Assembly (NCBI RefSeq): GCF_001425485.1
Contig: NZ_LMQW01000012.1
Span: forward strand, 480,100 to 544,099
Direction: 5' to 3'
Length of the DNA stretch: 64,000 nt
Origin: Aureimonas sp. Leaf427
GTDB taxonomy: Bacteria; Pseudomonadota; Alphaproteobacteria; Rhizobiales; Rhizobiaceae
The translations under genes and the position numbers were made by a program. The notes beneath the pieces are model-generated. The model had not been told where the DNA came from and made no database searches. It was given only the letters and a program-made list of their open reading frames with translations. Below, one piece after another: positions 28,173 to 38,002 of the stretch (the first letter of the stretch is position 1; each line of letters starts with the position of its first letter).

Positions 28173-31100
28173 ATGCCAGCCAATATCTTTTCCATCGCCC
28201 CGGGTCTGCCGTTTCTGAGGACGCTGGCGGAGGGAATTCTGGATGGGACAATCGTGCCGGGGCGGTCCTATCGGGGGGACGTGCTGGGGCTCGCGGGGGT
28301 CACGATCTATCTGCCGACGCGGCGCGCGGCGATGGCGCTGCGGGCGGAGTTCGCGCGGGCGCTGGGCGGGATCTCGGCCGTGCTGCCCGCGATCCGCACG
28401 CTCGGCGAGGCCGACGATGCCGGGCTTTTCGAGGGCGGCGCGCCGATCGGGCTCGAACCCGTGATCGAGCCTCTGGATCGACGGCTCCTGATCGCGCGCT
28501 TCGTGCGCCAGTGGAAGACGGCGACGCAGGCCGCTGCGGTGGAGGCGATGACGGGCGAGACGATCCAGCCGCCCTCCTCGGCGGCGGATGCGCTCTGGCT
28601 GGCCAAGGATCTCTGCACGCTGCTGGACGAGGCCGAAACCGAAGGGGTGGCGTTTGCCGCCCTCTCCGACCTCGCGCCGGAGCGGCTGGCGGCCTGGTGG
28701 CAGCTGACGCTGACCTTCCTCGACATTCTCGCGCGGCATTGGCCGGCGGTCCTCGCCGAGCGCGGCGTGACCGATCCCTTCGCCGCGCGCAACGCGGCGC
28801 TTCTTCGCGAGGCCGCGCGGCTCGGTTCGAGTGCAACGAAGGGGCCGCTGATCGTCGCCGGCTCAACCGCGACCGCGCCGGCGACCGTCGCGCTGATGCG
28901 CGCGGTGGCGGGCCTGCCGAACGGCGCCGTGGTCCTGCCGGGGCTCGACCGGCATTTGAGCGACGAGGATTTCGACGCGATTCATCTCGGCACCGGGCCG
29001 GGGCGCACGGGCGCGGCGCCCGGCCATCCGCAATACGGCCTGAAGCGCATCCTGTCGCAGATGCTCCTGCCGCGCGGGGCGGTGGACCATCTGGCGCCGG
29101 AAGAGGGCACGAAGGAGGCCGCGCGCGAGGCCTTCCTCTCCGACGCCTTCCGCCCGGCGGGAACGACCGACGCCTGGGGCGAGAGCGCCGCCCGCCATCC
29201 CGCGCAATCCCTCGACGGGCTGGCGCTGGTCGAGGCCGTGGACGAGCGTGAGGAGGCGCTCGCCATCGCGGTCGCCATGCGCGGTGCGTTAAGCGATCCG
29301 GCGTCGACGGTGGCGCTGACGACGCCGGATCGGAGCCTCGCGCGCCGCGTCGTCGCGGAACTCGCGCGCTTCGGCATTTCGGCGAACGATTCGGCGGGCC
29401 GGCCTTTGTCCGCCACCGCTCCGGGCACGCTGATGGAGCTGGCGCTGGAGGCCGCGCTGCGGCCGGGCGATCCGGTGGTCCTGCTCGGCCTTCTCAAGCA
29501 TCCCCTGCTGCGGCTCGGCCACGCCCCGGTGGAGGCGCGCAACGGGGCACGCGCCGTCGAGCTCGTCGCGCTGCGCGGGCAGGTCGGCACGGCCGATGCG
29601 GCCCATCTCTCCGCCCTCTTCGAGACGGCCTCGAAGCTGCGCGACGAGCCGGGCGCGCGCGTCGCGCGGGCGGTGCGGCTTCTGTCGGAAGAGGATCTCG
29701 ACCGCGCGGACGTGCTCCTGAAACGGCTCGAAGCGGCCCTTCTGCCGCTGACCGCGCTGCGCGAGGCGCCCGCCGGCGAGATCGGCCCCTTCGCCCGCGC
29801 GCTGGCCGAGGTGCTGGAGCAGCTTGCGGCGGACCCGGAGGGCGACGCTTCGGCCCTCTACGCGGCGGAGGCGGGACAGGCATTGGCGGGGTTCCTGCAG
29901 AAGCTCGTCGCCGCCGGCGAGACCGGCTTCTCCTTCGAGCCGGCCGAACTGCCGGACGTGGTCGCGGCGCTGGTCGCGGGCGAGACGGTGCGGCCGCGCG
30001 GCGGCTCCTCGGCGCGCGCCTTCGTCTGGGGCACGCTGGAGGCGCGGCTCCAGCGGGTGGACGTGATGGTGCTCGGCGGTCTGAACGAGGGCACCTGGCC
30101 GCAGCGCGCGACGAACGACGCCTTCCTGTCGCGCACCATGCGCGCGGAGGTCTCGCTGGACCCGCCGGAGCGCCTGATCGGGCTCGCCGCGCACGACGTC
30201 GCCATGGCACTCGGCAGCCCGCGCGTGGTGATGACGCGCTCCATGCGGGCCGGCGGCGCGCCGGCCATCGCCTCGCGCTGGCTCCAGCGCCTCCTGACGC
30301 TGGCCGGCCCCGCGGGCGCCGCGCGGCTGCGCGAGGAGGGCGCGGTCTATCTCGACCATGCGCGGGCGCTCGATGCGGGCGAAGAGGCGAGGCCCGCGAC
30401 GCGGCCGGAGCCGCGCCCGCCGCTCGCCGCCCGGCCGAACCGCTATTCGATCACGGAGATCGAGACGCTGGTGCGCGACCCCTATGCCGTCCATGCCCGG
30501 CGCATCCTGAAGCTGGAGCCGCTGCCCGATCTCATCCGCGCGCCCGGCGCCTCCGATCGCGGCAATCTCTTCCACGACATCCTGGCCGAGTTCGTCCGCC
30601 GGGAGATCGACGCGGCCCGGCCGGACGCGGAGGCGAAGCTCCTCGCCATCGCGGCGGAGAAGTTCGAGGCCGAGCGCCTGCCGCCGGAGGTCGAGGCGGT
30701 CTGGTGGCCGCGCATGGAGACGCTGGCCGGCCATTACGTCGCCTGGGAGCGCGCGCGGAACCCCGAGATCGCGGCGCGCTTCGCCGAGGCGCGGGGCGAG
30801 GTGGAGTTCGCCGAACTCGGCACGATCCTGTCGGGCTATGCCGACCGGATCGACCGGCGCCTCGACGGCTCCGTCGAGATCATCGACTTCAAGACCGGCA
30901 TCACGCCCTCCGTCCGGCAGGCGCGCACGCTGCTCGCGCCGCAGCTTCCCCTGGAGGGCGCCATGACGCGGCTCGGCGGCTTTCAGAGCGTCGGCAAACC
31001 GGCCTCCGTCGCCGACCTCGTCTATCTGCGCCTTCGCGAATCCAGCCTCGACGAGGAGGGCCTCGCCTATACCGACCGCAAGACGGGCGCCGAGGTGACG

Positions 31101-31298
31101 GCGGACGATCTCTCGGACTGGGCGCTGGACAAGGTGCGCGGCCTCTTCGCCGAGTACCGCAAGGCCGAGATGCCCTTCGCCTCCCGCGCCCGGCCCTTCA
31201 TGGCGGGAGCCTATGACGGGCCCTACGATCATCTGGCGCGCGCGCGCGAATGGTCGGTCGGCGAGGAACCGGGCTCCTCCGAGGAGGGCGCCGCATGA
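28173..31298 (+). CDS. addB: Double-strand break repair protein AddB
   Basis: Subunit of the AddAB helicase-nuclease that processes DNA breaks for RecA. The 1041-residue length matches alphaproteobacterial AddB. The N-terminal region is a degenerate helicase domain (LPTRRAAMALRAEFA replaces a clean Walker A). The C-terminal RecB-type nuclease core shows GNLFHDIL, the GYADRIDRR segment and the catalytic IIDFKTG near residue 905. I see only one cysteine, so the iron-sulfur cluster of Firmicute AddB is absent, as expected for this type. Its stop overlaps the addA start (ATGA). Confidence 0.95.
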   Translation: MPANIFSIAPGLPFLRTLAEGILDGTIVPGRSYRGDVLGLAGVTIYLPTRRAAMALRAEFARALGGISAVLPAIRTLGEADDAGLFEGGAPIGLEPVIEPLDRRLLIARFVRQWKTATQAAAVEAMTGETIQPPSSAADALWLAKDLCTLLDEAETEGVAFAALSDLAPERLAAWWQLTLTFLDILARHWPAVLAERGVTDPFAARNAALLREAARLGSSATKGPLIVAGSTATAPATVALMRAVAGLPNGAVVLPGLDRHLSDEDFDAIHLGTGPGRTGAAPGHPQYGLKRILSQMLLPRGAVDHLAPEEGTKEAAREAFLSDAFRPAGTTDAWGESAARHPAQSLDGLALVEAVDEREEALAIAVAMRGALSDPASTVALTTPDRSLARRVVAELARFGISANDSAGRPLSATAPGTLMELALEAALRPGDPVVLLGLLKHPLLRLGHAPVEARNGARAVELVALRGQVGTADAAHLSALFETASKLRDEPGARVARAVRLLSEEDLDRADVLLKRLEAALLPLTALREAPAGEIGPFARALAEVLEQLAADPEGDASALYAAEAGQALAGFLQKLVAAGETGFSFEPAELPDVVAALVAGETVRPRGGSSARAFVWGTLEARLQRVDVMVLGGLNEGTWPQRATNDAFLSRTMRAEVSLDPPERLIGLAAHDVAMALGSPRVVMTRSMRAGGAPAIASRWLQRLLTLAGPAGAARLREEGAVYLDHARALDAGEEARPATRPEPRPPLAARPNRYSITEIETLVRDPYAVHARRILKLEPLPDLIRAPGASDRGNLFHDILAEFVRREIDAARPDAEAKLLAIAAEKFEAERLPPEVEAVWWPRMETLAGHYVAWERARNPEIAARFAEARGEVEFAELGTILSGYADRIDRRLDGSVEIIDFKTGITPSVRQARTLLAPQLPLEGAMTRLGGFQSVGKPASVADLVYLRLRESSLDEEGLAYTDRKTGAEVTADDLSDWALDKVRGLFAEYRKAEMPFASRARPFMAGAYDGPYDHLARAREWSVGEEPGSSEEGAA

Positions 31299-34200
31299 GC
31301 CGTCCGCCGCCGTCCCCCGCCACGATCAAGGCGCAGTCCGACGCCTCGCATCCCGGCACCTCCGTCTTCGTCGCGGCCAATGCGGGCTCGGGCAAGACGC
31401 ATGTCCTCTCGCTGCGCGTCGTGCGCCTGCTGCTTGCCGGCGCCTCGCCCTCCAAGATCCTCTGCCTCACCTACACCAAGGCCGCCTCCGCCGAGATGGC
31501 GACGCGCGTCTTCACGACGCTGTCGGGCTGGGCGACCGCGCCGGAGGCCGCGCTTTCGAAGACGCTGCACGAGCTTCTCGGCCGCCAGCCCAAGCCCGCG
31601 GACATCGCCCGCGCGCGGCGCCTCTTCGCCGAGGCGCTGGAATCGCCGGGCGGGCTGAAGATCCAGACGATCCATGCCTTCTGCGAGGCGATCCTCCACC
31701 AGTTTCCGCTGGAGGCGAACGTACCCGGCCATTTCGCCGTGCTCGACGATGCCGAGAGCGCGGTGCTTCTGGCCGAAGCGCGGCGCCTGCTCGTGACCGG
31801 CGCGCCGGAGGCCTCCGACGGCCGGGCCGTGGCCGGGGCCTTCGCCGAGGCGCTGTCCTTCGGCGGCGAATGGGGGCTCGACCAGCTCCTCGCCGAGATC
31901 GTGCGCAAGCGCGATCCGATCCGCGCCCATGTGGAAAGCTCCGGCGGACTGGAGCCGGCCATCCGGCGCCTCGCGCAGGCGCTCGGCCTCCAGGGCGAGG
32001 AAGACGAGGCGGCGATCGCCGCGCGCATCCGGCCGACCCCCGGCTTCGACGAGGTCTTTCGCGCGCGCCTCGCGCAGTTGGCGGCCGCCAGCAAGGCCAA
32101 GACCGACATCAAGCTCGCCGAGACGCTCGGTCTCATCGCGCAAGCCGCCACCCCGGCCGAGACGCTCGCGCTCTATCGCGGCCTCGCGCTGACCCAGAAG
32201 GGCGAGCCGCGCAAGAGCGTGGCGACCAAGGCCGTCGTCGATGCCCTGCCGGACTTCGCCGAGCGCCTGGCCGCGCTGCAGGATCATCTCGCCGCCATCG
32301 ACGAGGCGCTGCGCGGCCTTCGCCTCTTCCGGGCGACGCGCGCCGCGCTCATCGTCGCCGATCGGCTGGAGCAGGACTACAGCCGGCTGAAGCTGCGCCG
32401 GGGCCGGCTCGATTTCGAGGACCTGATCGTCAAGACCGCCGATCTCCTCCAGCGCTCGGAGGCCGGGGCCTGGGTCCACTACAAGCTCGACCAGGGCATC
32501 GACCACGTCCTCATCGACGAGGCGCAGGACACCAGTCCGCGCCAGTGGCAGGTGATGCGCCAGATCGTCGAGGAGTTCTTCGCCGGCGCCTCCGCCCGGC
32601 CGGCGCCGCGCACGCTCTTCGCCGTCGGCGACGAGAAGCAGTCGATCTACTCCTTCCAGGGCGCCTCGCCGCAGATGTTCGCGGCGGAGCGGCGCAGCCT
32701 TGCCGCGCGCGCGAAGGAGGCAGACCTGCCCTTCGCCGAGGTGCGCCTGCGCCAGTCCTTCCGCACGGTCGAGACCGTGCTGGAGGCCGTGGACCGCGTC
32801 TTCGCCGATCCGACGAACCGCGAGGGCCTCTCCTCGGAGGGCGAGCCGCCGGCACATGAAAGCGCGCGGCCCGGCGAGACCGGGCTGGTCGAGATCTGGC
32901 CGGCGGTGACGGCGGCGCGCGTCGAGGAGCCCGACGACTGGCTGCGCCCGGTCGACGTGGAGCCCGCCGCCTCGCCGGCCAACCGTCTTGCCCGCCGCAT
33001 CGCGGCGACGATCAAGGACTGGATCGGCGATCCCATCGTGACGAAGACCGGCCGCCGCGCGCTCGGGGCCGGCGACGTCCTCGTCCTCGTGCGCAAGCGG
33101 TCGGGCTTCGTGGAGGCCATGGGCAAGGCGCTGCGCGATCTTCGCATTCCCGTCGCGGGCGCCGACCGGCTGGTGATCACCGACCATATCGCGATCCAGG
33201 ACCTGATGGCGCTCGGCCGCGTCGTCGCCAATTCCGAGGACGAGCTGTCGCTGGCCGCCGTGCTGAAGAGCCCGCTCTTCGGCTTCTCCGACGACGAGCT
33301 GATGGCGCTCGCCCTCTCGCGGGGCGAGGGCGCGCGCGAGGGGGCGGAGGCGCTTTATCTGGCGCTGCGCCGTCTGGCCGGTCCGCGCGGGCCGGAGCGC
33401 CTGCCGGGCTTCGTCACGGAAAGCGCCGCGGCCGATCTCCTCGCCAAGGCGCATGCGGCCTTCGAGCGGCTGGAGACCTTGCGCGACCGCGCGGGCTTCG
33501 AGAGCGTCTTCGCCTTCTACGCGCGCATTCTCGGCCCGGAGGGCGGGCGGGCGAAGCTCACCGCGCGGCTCGGGCGCGATGCCGGCGAGGTCATCGACGC
33601 CTTTCTCGATCTCGCCTTGGCCGAGGAGGAAGAGGGCCAGCCCGGTCTCGATGCCTTTCTCGCCGATCTCTCCGCCTCGCCGCCGCAGCTTCGCCGCGAG
33701 ATGGAGCACGGCAAAGGCGAGGTGCGCATCCTCACCGTCCACGCCTCCAAGGGCCTGGAGGCGCCGGTCGTCTTCCTGGTCGATCCGGGCTCGGCGCCCT
33801 TCAGCCATGCCCACGGCGCGCGCCTCCTCGCCTACGAGGATATGCCGGGCCTGGCTCCCGGCGAGCCTCCGGGCTTCCTCTGGCGGGCCGAGAAGGATCT
33901 CGAAACCGCGACCGTCGCCACGCTGAAGGCGGCCGAGAAGCGACGCGCCGAGGAGGAGTATCGCCGGCTGCTCTATGTCGGCATGACGCGCGCGGCCGAC
34001 CGGCTCGTCGTGTGCGGGACGGCGGGCGTGACGGGGCCGCACGAATCCTCCTGGCTCTCGCGCGTCGAGGCCGCGCTGGAGCCAGTCGCGACCCGGCTGG
34101 AGGACGAGGCGGGACAGCTGACGGGCTATCGCATCGGCTCGCGCGACGCCGGCAAGCTGGCCCCCGCCGCCGGCGAGGCCGCGCCCCGGCGCCGGGCGAT

Positions 34201-35023
34201 CGACCTCTCGCCGCTTCCCCCGGAGGCCCTGCCGCCCCGCCCGCTCGCGCCATCCGGCGCCGGATCGAACGACGCCCTGGAGATCGAGAGCGAAACCGGC
34301 GCCGGAAGCGGGCCGGGAGCCGGACAAGGCGGCTACGTCTCGCCGGTTCTCTCCGGCGCGGGGGGCCCCTCGCAGGCGATCCGCCGGGGCCTCGTCGTGC
34401 ACCGGCTTCTCCAGGCGCTGCCGGACCTCGGCGAGGGAGAGCGCGAGGCGGCCGCGCGGCGCTATCTCGCCTCCGACGCCGCGAGCGATCTTGGCGAGGC
34501 CGCGCGCGAGACGCTTCTCGCCTCCGTCCTCGGCGTTCTCGCCGATCCGGCCTTCGCCGCGATCTTCGCCCCCGGCGGACGCGCGGAGGTCTCCATCCAG
34601 GGCACGCTGGAGCTCGGCGGCCGCGCCTATCGCGTCGCCGGAACGATCGATCGGCTGGCCGAGACGGCCGACGAGGTGCTCCTCGTCGACTTCAAGACCA
34701 ACCGCCCGCCGCCCGCCGGTCTCTCCGACGTGCCGGCCGCCTACGTCCTGCAGCTCGCGCTCTATCGCGAATTGTTGAAGCCGCTCTATCCCGGCCGACC
34801 CGTCCGGGCGGCGCTCCTCTTCACCGAGGCGCCTCGTCTCATCGAGCTGCCCGCCGCCGCGATGGACGAAGCCCTCGCGGCGCGCGCCCGGTCCGGGGCT
34901 TCGCATGCGCGCGCGGCAGACTCCGTCGAGGGAGAGGGCGAGGGCGAGCGAAGCGCGGCGCTCGGTGCGCAGACTGTCGCCGATCCACGAACGCCCCGTT
35001 CGCAAGACCGCGACCTTGCTTGA
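31295..35023 (+). CDS. addA: Double-strand break repair helicase-nuclease AddA
   Basis: UvrD-family 3'-5' helicase with a nuclease domain, partner of AddB. From ATG 31295 the product is 1242 residues. Helicase motifs are clear: Walker A ANAGSGKTH (residues 28-36), LIDEAQDTSPRQW, VGDEKQSIYSFQGA, LTVHASKGLEAPVVFLVD and LLYVGMTRAADRLVV. The C-terminal nuclease has VLLVDFKTNRPP. About 40 residues after the nuclease (Arg/Glu/Ser-rich) look like an unstructured tail. Translation is probably coupled to addB through the four-base overlap. trxA follows after 52 bp, the usual order. Confidence 0.95.
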   Translation: MSRPPPSPATIKAQSDASHPGTSVFVAANAGSGKTHVLSLRVVRLLLAGASPSKILCLTYTKAASAEMATRVFTTLSGWATAPEAALSKTLHELLGRQPKPADIARARRLFAEALESPGGLKIQTIHAFCEAILHQFPLEANVPGHFAVLDDAESAVLLAEARRLLVTGAPEASDGRAVAGAFAEALSFGGEWGLDQLLAEIVRKRDPIRAHVESSGGLEPAIRRLAQALGLQGEEDEAAIAARIRPTPGFDEVFRARLAQLAAASKAKTDIKLAETLGLIAQAATPAETLALYRGLALTQKGEPRKSVATKAVVDALPDFAERLAALQDHLAAIDEALRGLRLFRATRAALIVADRLEQDYSRLKLRRGRLDFEDLIVKTADLLQRSEAGAWVHYKLDQGIDHVLIDEAQDTSPRQWQVMRQIVEEFFAGASARPAPRTLFAVGDEKQSIYSFQGASPQMFAAERRSLAARAKEADLPFAEVRLRQSFRTVETVLEAVDRVFADPTNREGLSSEGEPPAHESARPGETGLVEIWPAVTAARVEEPDDWLRPVDVEPAASPANRLARRIAATIKDWIGDPIVTKTGRRALGAGDVLVLVRKRSGFVEAMGKALRDLRIPVAGADRLVITDHIAIQDLMALGRVVANSEDELSLAAVLKSPLFGFSDDELMALALSRGEGAREGAEALYLALRRLAGPRGPERLPGFVTESAAADLLAKAHAAFERLETLRDRAGFESVFAFYARILGPEGGRAKLTARLGRDAGEVIDAFLDLALAEEEEGQPGLDAFLADLSASPPQLRREMEHGKGEVRILTVHASKGLEAPVVFLVDPGSAPFSHAHGARLLAYEDMPGLAPGEPPGFLWRAEKDLETATVATLKAAEKRRAEEEYRRLLYVGMTRAADRLVVCGTAGVTGPHESSWLSRVEAALEPVATRLEDEAGQLTGYRIGSRDAGKLAPAAGEAAPRRRAIDLSPLPPEALPPRPLAPSGAGSNDALEIESETGAGSGPGAGQGGYVSPVLSGAGGPSQAIRRGLVVHRLLQALPDLGEGEREAAARRYLASDAASDLGEAARETLLASVLGVLADPAFAAIFAPGGRAEVSIQGTLELGGRAYRVAGTIDRLAETADEVLLVDFKTNRPPPAGLSDVPAAYVLQLALYRELLKPLYPGRPVRAALLFTEAPRLIELPAAAMDEALAARARSGASHARAADSVEGEGEGERSAALGAQTVADPRTPRSQDRDLA

Positions 35024-35075
35024 TTTACCCCCCTCGGCCTTCTACCTATGAGAGACCGAAGATCAGGAGCCGACC

Positions 35076-35399
35076 ATGGCCACGAAGAAGATCGACAACA
35101 GCAATTTCAAGTCCGACGTTCTGGAGGCTTCCAAGCCCGTCGTCGTCGACTTCTGGGCGGAGTGGTGCGGCCCCTGCAAGATGATCGGCCCGAGCCTCGA
35201 GGAAATTTCCGACGAGATGACGGATGTCGATATCGTCAAGGTGAACATCGACGAGAACCCGGACATCGCCGCCCAGTTCGGCGTGCGTTCCATTCCCACG
35301 CTGATGCTCTTCAAGAACGGCGAACCCGCCTCCGTCCAGGTCGGCGCCGCCGCCAAGTCGAAGCTGGTCGACTGGATCAAGAACTCCGCCGCAGCCTGA
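35076..35399 (+). CDS. trxA: Thioredoxin
   Basis: Cytosolic disulfide reductant. The 107-residue protein is a single thioredoxin domain with active site WCGPC at residues 30-34, the buried Asp in VVDFWAEW, and the cis-proline segment SIPTLMLF. A clear AGGAG ribosome site precedes ATG 35076. A terminator follows, and the conserved chromosomal gene order ends here. Confidence 0.97.
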   Translation: MATKKIDNSNFKSDVLEASKPVVVDFWAEWCGPCKMIGPSLEEISDEMTDVDIVKVNIDENPDIAAQFGVRSIPTLMLFKNGEPASVQVGAAAKSKLVDWIKNSAAA

Positions 35400-35426
35400 T
35401 CAAGGCGCGAACGATCGACACGAGGA

Positions 35427-35454
35427 AGCCCGGGCAACGAGCCCGGGCTTTTCT
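35427..35454 (+). terminator. Terminator of trxA
   Basis: AGCCCGGGC, five-base loop AACGA, GCCCGGGCT, then TTTCT. Typical rho-independent structure 28 bp after the stop. Confidence 0.85.
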
Positions 35455-35573
35455 CGTTCTGGGCGTCGGCAGCGGAGATTCGCGGGAGGCGACGGGGTCT
35501 TGAAAGGCGAGCCCACGGTTTGGCTTTGAAGATGAGCGGCCGGTCTGCGCGAGGAGTCTCATACTGCCGCACC

Positions 35574-36345
35574 TCAGCATTGACCTGTTTTAGGTAGGGG
35601 ATGCGATGAGGGATCGGACCCAGTTTGGATCGGCGGCAAGGACGTTCCAGGCGTAGCAGCATGCGTCCATGACGGCGTGGAGATGGGCGAGCGACCGGTG
35701 CGAGAGGAAGCGCTCGCGCAGGTGTAGCCGGATGCACTCGACCGGATTGAGGTCGGGGCTGTAAAGCGGCAGAGGCACGAAGGTGATGTTGCTTGGCACG
35801 ACGAGCGCTTTGGCACCCCATGCCACCCGGCCCGATCGAGCACCATGACGACGTATCGGCCCGGCGCGATGTTGGCGGCGAACTCGGCCGGGAACACGCT
35901 CATGGCGGCCGTCGAGACGTGCGGGATGGCGAGCAAAGGCGTCACCGGTGGCGGGTCGGACGGCGCCGAAGAGGTAGGCCGAGGCGAAGCGCTTGTCGCA
36001 AAGTCCAGGCGGACACTTGCCACGCAGCTAGCAGCGGTGGCCGGTTCGCCCCTTCTGCCCGACGCCGTTCGGCCTGCGATCGATTCACCGGCGCTATCGC
36101 CTACGGCCTCACCGTCCTGGAGCCACAGCTCGATCCGGCTGTCTGGATGGGCCGCACGAGCCGCCTCTAAGGCCTTGGCGAGCCCCCTTTTGCGAGTGCC
36201 TCCGCCGCCTTGGCGCCGCGCTGAGGATGCTTGTGCCGCGACAGGCCGAGCCGACGCACGAGGCGCGACATCGATGGGGGCACACGGTCCTGCTGAAGCG
36301 CGTCTCGATGAAGCCGCACAGGTGCGGCAGAGGTGGCTCGGTGAG
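35574..36345 (-). pseudogene. Decayed IS630-family transposase
   Basis: Minus-strand remnant of a DDE transposase broken by frameshifts and a stop. Recognisable pieces in order are FIETRFSRT and MSRLVRRLGLSR (N-terminal helix-turn-helix), AHPDSRIELW, FASAYLFGAVRPATGD in another frame after an in-frame stop, HVSTAAMSVF, APGRYVVMVLDRAGWH, and finally in a new frame FVPLPLYSPDLNPVE, the hallmark of IS630. At least three frame changes are needed, so it is inactive. It marks the left edge of the accessory region. Confidence 0.8.
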
Positions 36346-36413
36346 TCTTGTACAGTGGGCTGAGTGGATTGTCTGCCTGAAGGCGGCCAGGATGGCTGCG
36401 GTCAGTAGAGACG

Positions 36414-37010
36414 ATGACGAAGAGACCCAGGCGCCGTCACAGCCCCACCTTCAAGGCGAAGGTGGCGTTGGCGGCAGTACGCGACGAGAAGACGCTGGCG
36501 GAATTGGCGCAGCGGTTCGACGTGCATCCCGATCAGATCACGCAGTGGCGCTATCAGCTTCTGAACGGTGCTGCCGGCGTTTTTGGATCGGAGCCGAACG
36601 CCGCTGCCGCAGCGCCGGTGATCGACGTGAAGACGCTGCACGCCAGCGACAAACTTCGTTTGCGCAGAGATTGGAGAGCTGACGCCGGCCAATGATTTTT
36701 TGGAAGGCGCGCTCGACAAGGCCGGACTGTTGCCGAGCGCAAGACGATGATCGACCGCTCGCATGATCTGCCGGTCGCCCGGCAGGCCCGGGAGCTCGGG
36801 ATCAGCCGTGGCAGCGTCTACAATCTTCCACGCCCGGTTCCGGCTGCCGATCTCGTGATGATGCGGCGGATCGACGAGCTGCATCTCGACTATCCCTTCG
36901 CCGGCAGCCGCATGCAGCACGACCTCCTAGCTGGGGAAGGCACCACGTTGGCCGCCTGCATGTTGCGACGCTGATGAGGCGGATGGCGATCGAGGCGATC
37001 TTCGCTGCTG
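36414..37010 (+). pseudogene. Truncated and frameshifted IS3-family element (orfA plus start of orfB)
   Basis: OrfA begins at ATG 36414 with a normal IS3 helix-turn-helix (HSPTFKAKVALAAVRDEKTLAELAQRF, FDVHPDQI). It shifts frame near 36645, where KIGELT-type sequence should follow. OrfB pieces continue as ARELGISRGSVY and MRRIDELHLDYPFAGSRM (36747-36940). After another shift comes VGRLHVATLMRRMAIEAI, and the element stops about 37000. The catalytic DDE part is missing. It abuts a truncated flavin-fold gene that it probably interrupted. Confidence 0.8.
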
Positions 37011-37014
37011 GGCG

Positions 37015-37153
37015 AGGCGATATCGGCAATCACGATGCGACGCTCGGATATCTCTTTCGGGTGCACGTTGGGAGTGCCTTGATCGTCGACCGTTACCAGC
37101 CCGTAAAGCATTGAATTCCGGAAGTGCGCCTTGATGGCATTCTCGATCTTCAT
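37015..37153 (-). pseudogene. Truncated pyridoxamine 5'-phosphate oxidase-family gene
   Basis: From ATG 37153 the minus strand encodes about 45 residues typical of the N-terminus of a PPOX-fold flavoprotein (LYGLVTVDDQGTPNVHPKEI, RIVIADIASP). It then runs into IS3-derived sequence. The start lies 17 bp after the LysE-type stop, so it was once the second gene of that operon. About two thirds of the protein is missing. Confidence 0.7.
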
Positions 37154-37170
37154 GGCCTGCCCTGCCTCGC

Positions 37171-37797
37171 TCACAGCTTCTCGGCGATCAGGCGAAGGCC
37201 GAACGCGGCCAGCACCGTGCCGATCGCCCGCTCGATCCAGAGGCCGAAGCGTTCGTAGGCAGAGCGGGCCGGACGGGACGAGAGAAGGATGATCACGAAC
37301 CCATACCACAGGATCTCCAGAGTGAAGCCTCCTGCGAGGATCGCAAGCTTCGCCCAAAGCGCGGTATTCGGCGGGACCGCGACGGCATAAAGGCAGATGA
37401 AGAAGGCAATGCCCTTCGGGTTCGAAAGGTTGACGATCAGGCCCATTCGCATGCCTCGCAGCATGCTGATGGTCGCACCGTCGCGCTCCCGAACGGCAGC
37501 GGAGGGCTGAGTGCGCAGCCAAGCCATGACCCCGAGATAGACGAGGTAGCAGCCACCGGCGATCTGGATCAGGCTCGCCAGCCATCCGATCCGGGTCAGA
37601 ACCAACGCCAGTCCCGTCATGGTCAGGATCGCATAGAGCGTGGCAGCCATCGCCAGTCCGAAGGTCGCTCCGACGGCTGCGGGACGAGCACCGGAAACGG
37701 ACAGCCGGGAAATGAGCGCGAAGTTCGGACCGGGGCTCACGACAACCGCCGCATAGAGACCAAGTGCCGTCGCGACGGTCAGGAGTTCAGGGCTCAT
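37171..37797 (-). CDS. LysE/RhtB-family amino-acid exporter
   Basis: Inner-membrane exporter of 208 residues with about six hydrophobic helices. It carries the family hallmark VVVSPGPNFALISRLSVSGARPAAVGA near the N-terminus and the GLIVNLSNPKGIAFF motif in the middle. ATG 37797 is chosen; longer frames upstream do not look coding. Substrate is probably a small amino acid such as threonine, homoserine or lysine, but the sequence does not decide. A truncated flavin-fold gene follows. Confidence 0.9.
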   Translation of the reverse strand: MSPELLTVATALGLYAAVVVSPGPNFALISRLSVSGARPAAVGATFGLAMAATLYAILTMTGLALVLTRIGWLASLIQIAGGCYLVYLGVMAWLRTQPSAAVRERDGATISMLRGMRMGLIVNLSNPKGIAFFICLYAVAVPPNTALWAKLAILAGGFTLEILWYGFVIILLSSRPARSAYERFGLWIERAIGTVLAAFGLRLIAEKL

Positions 37798-38002
37798 TCG
37801 GGCTCCGTCGCGGTGTCTTGCGGGAGCCTCAAGGTGAACCAAGAGCCCTGGACTGGCAATGTTGGTTTCCAAAGGGGCGCAAGAAGACAAGACGGGTCGT
37901 TTGCGGCTGCCGGCACCATCGCCGGGTCTCCATTCCCCTGTTTGAAATCCCAAACTACCGCTGCGGGTTTTCCGTCTTGTCACTGCGCCGGCCACCTCCA
38001 TT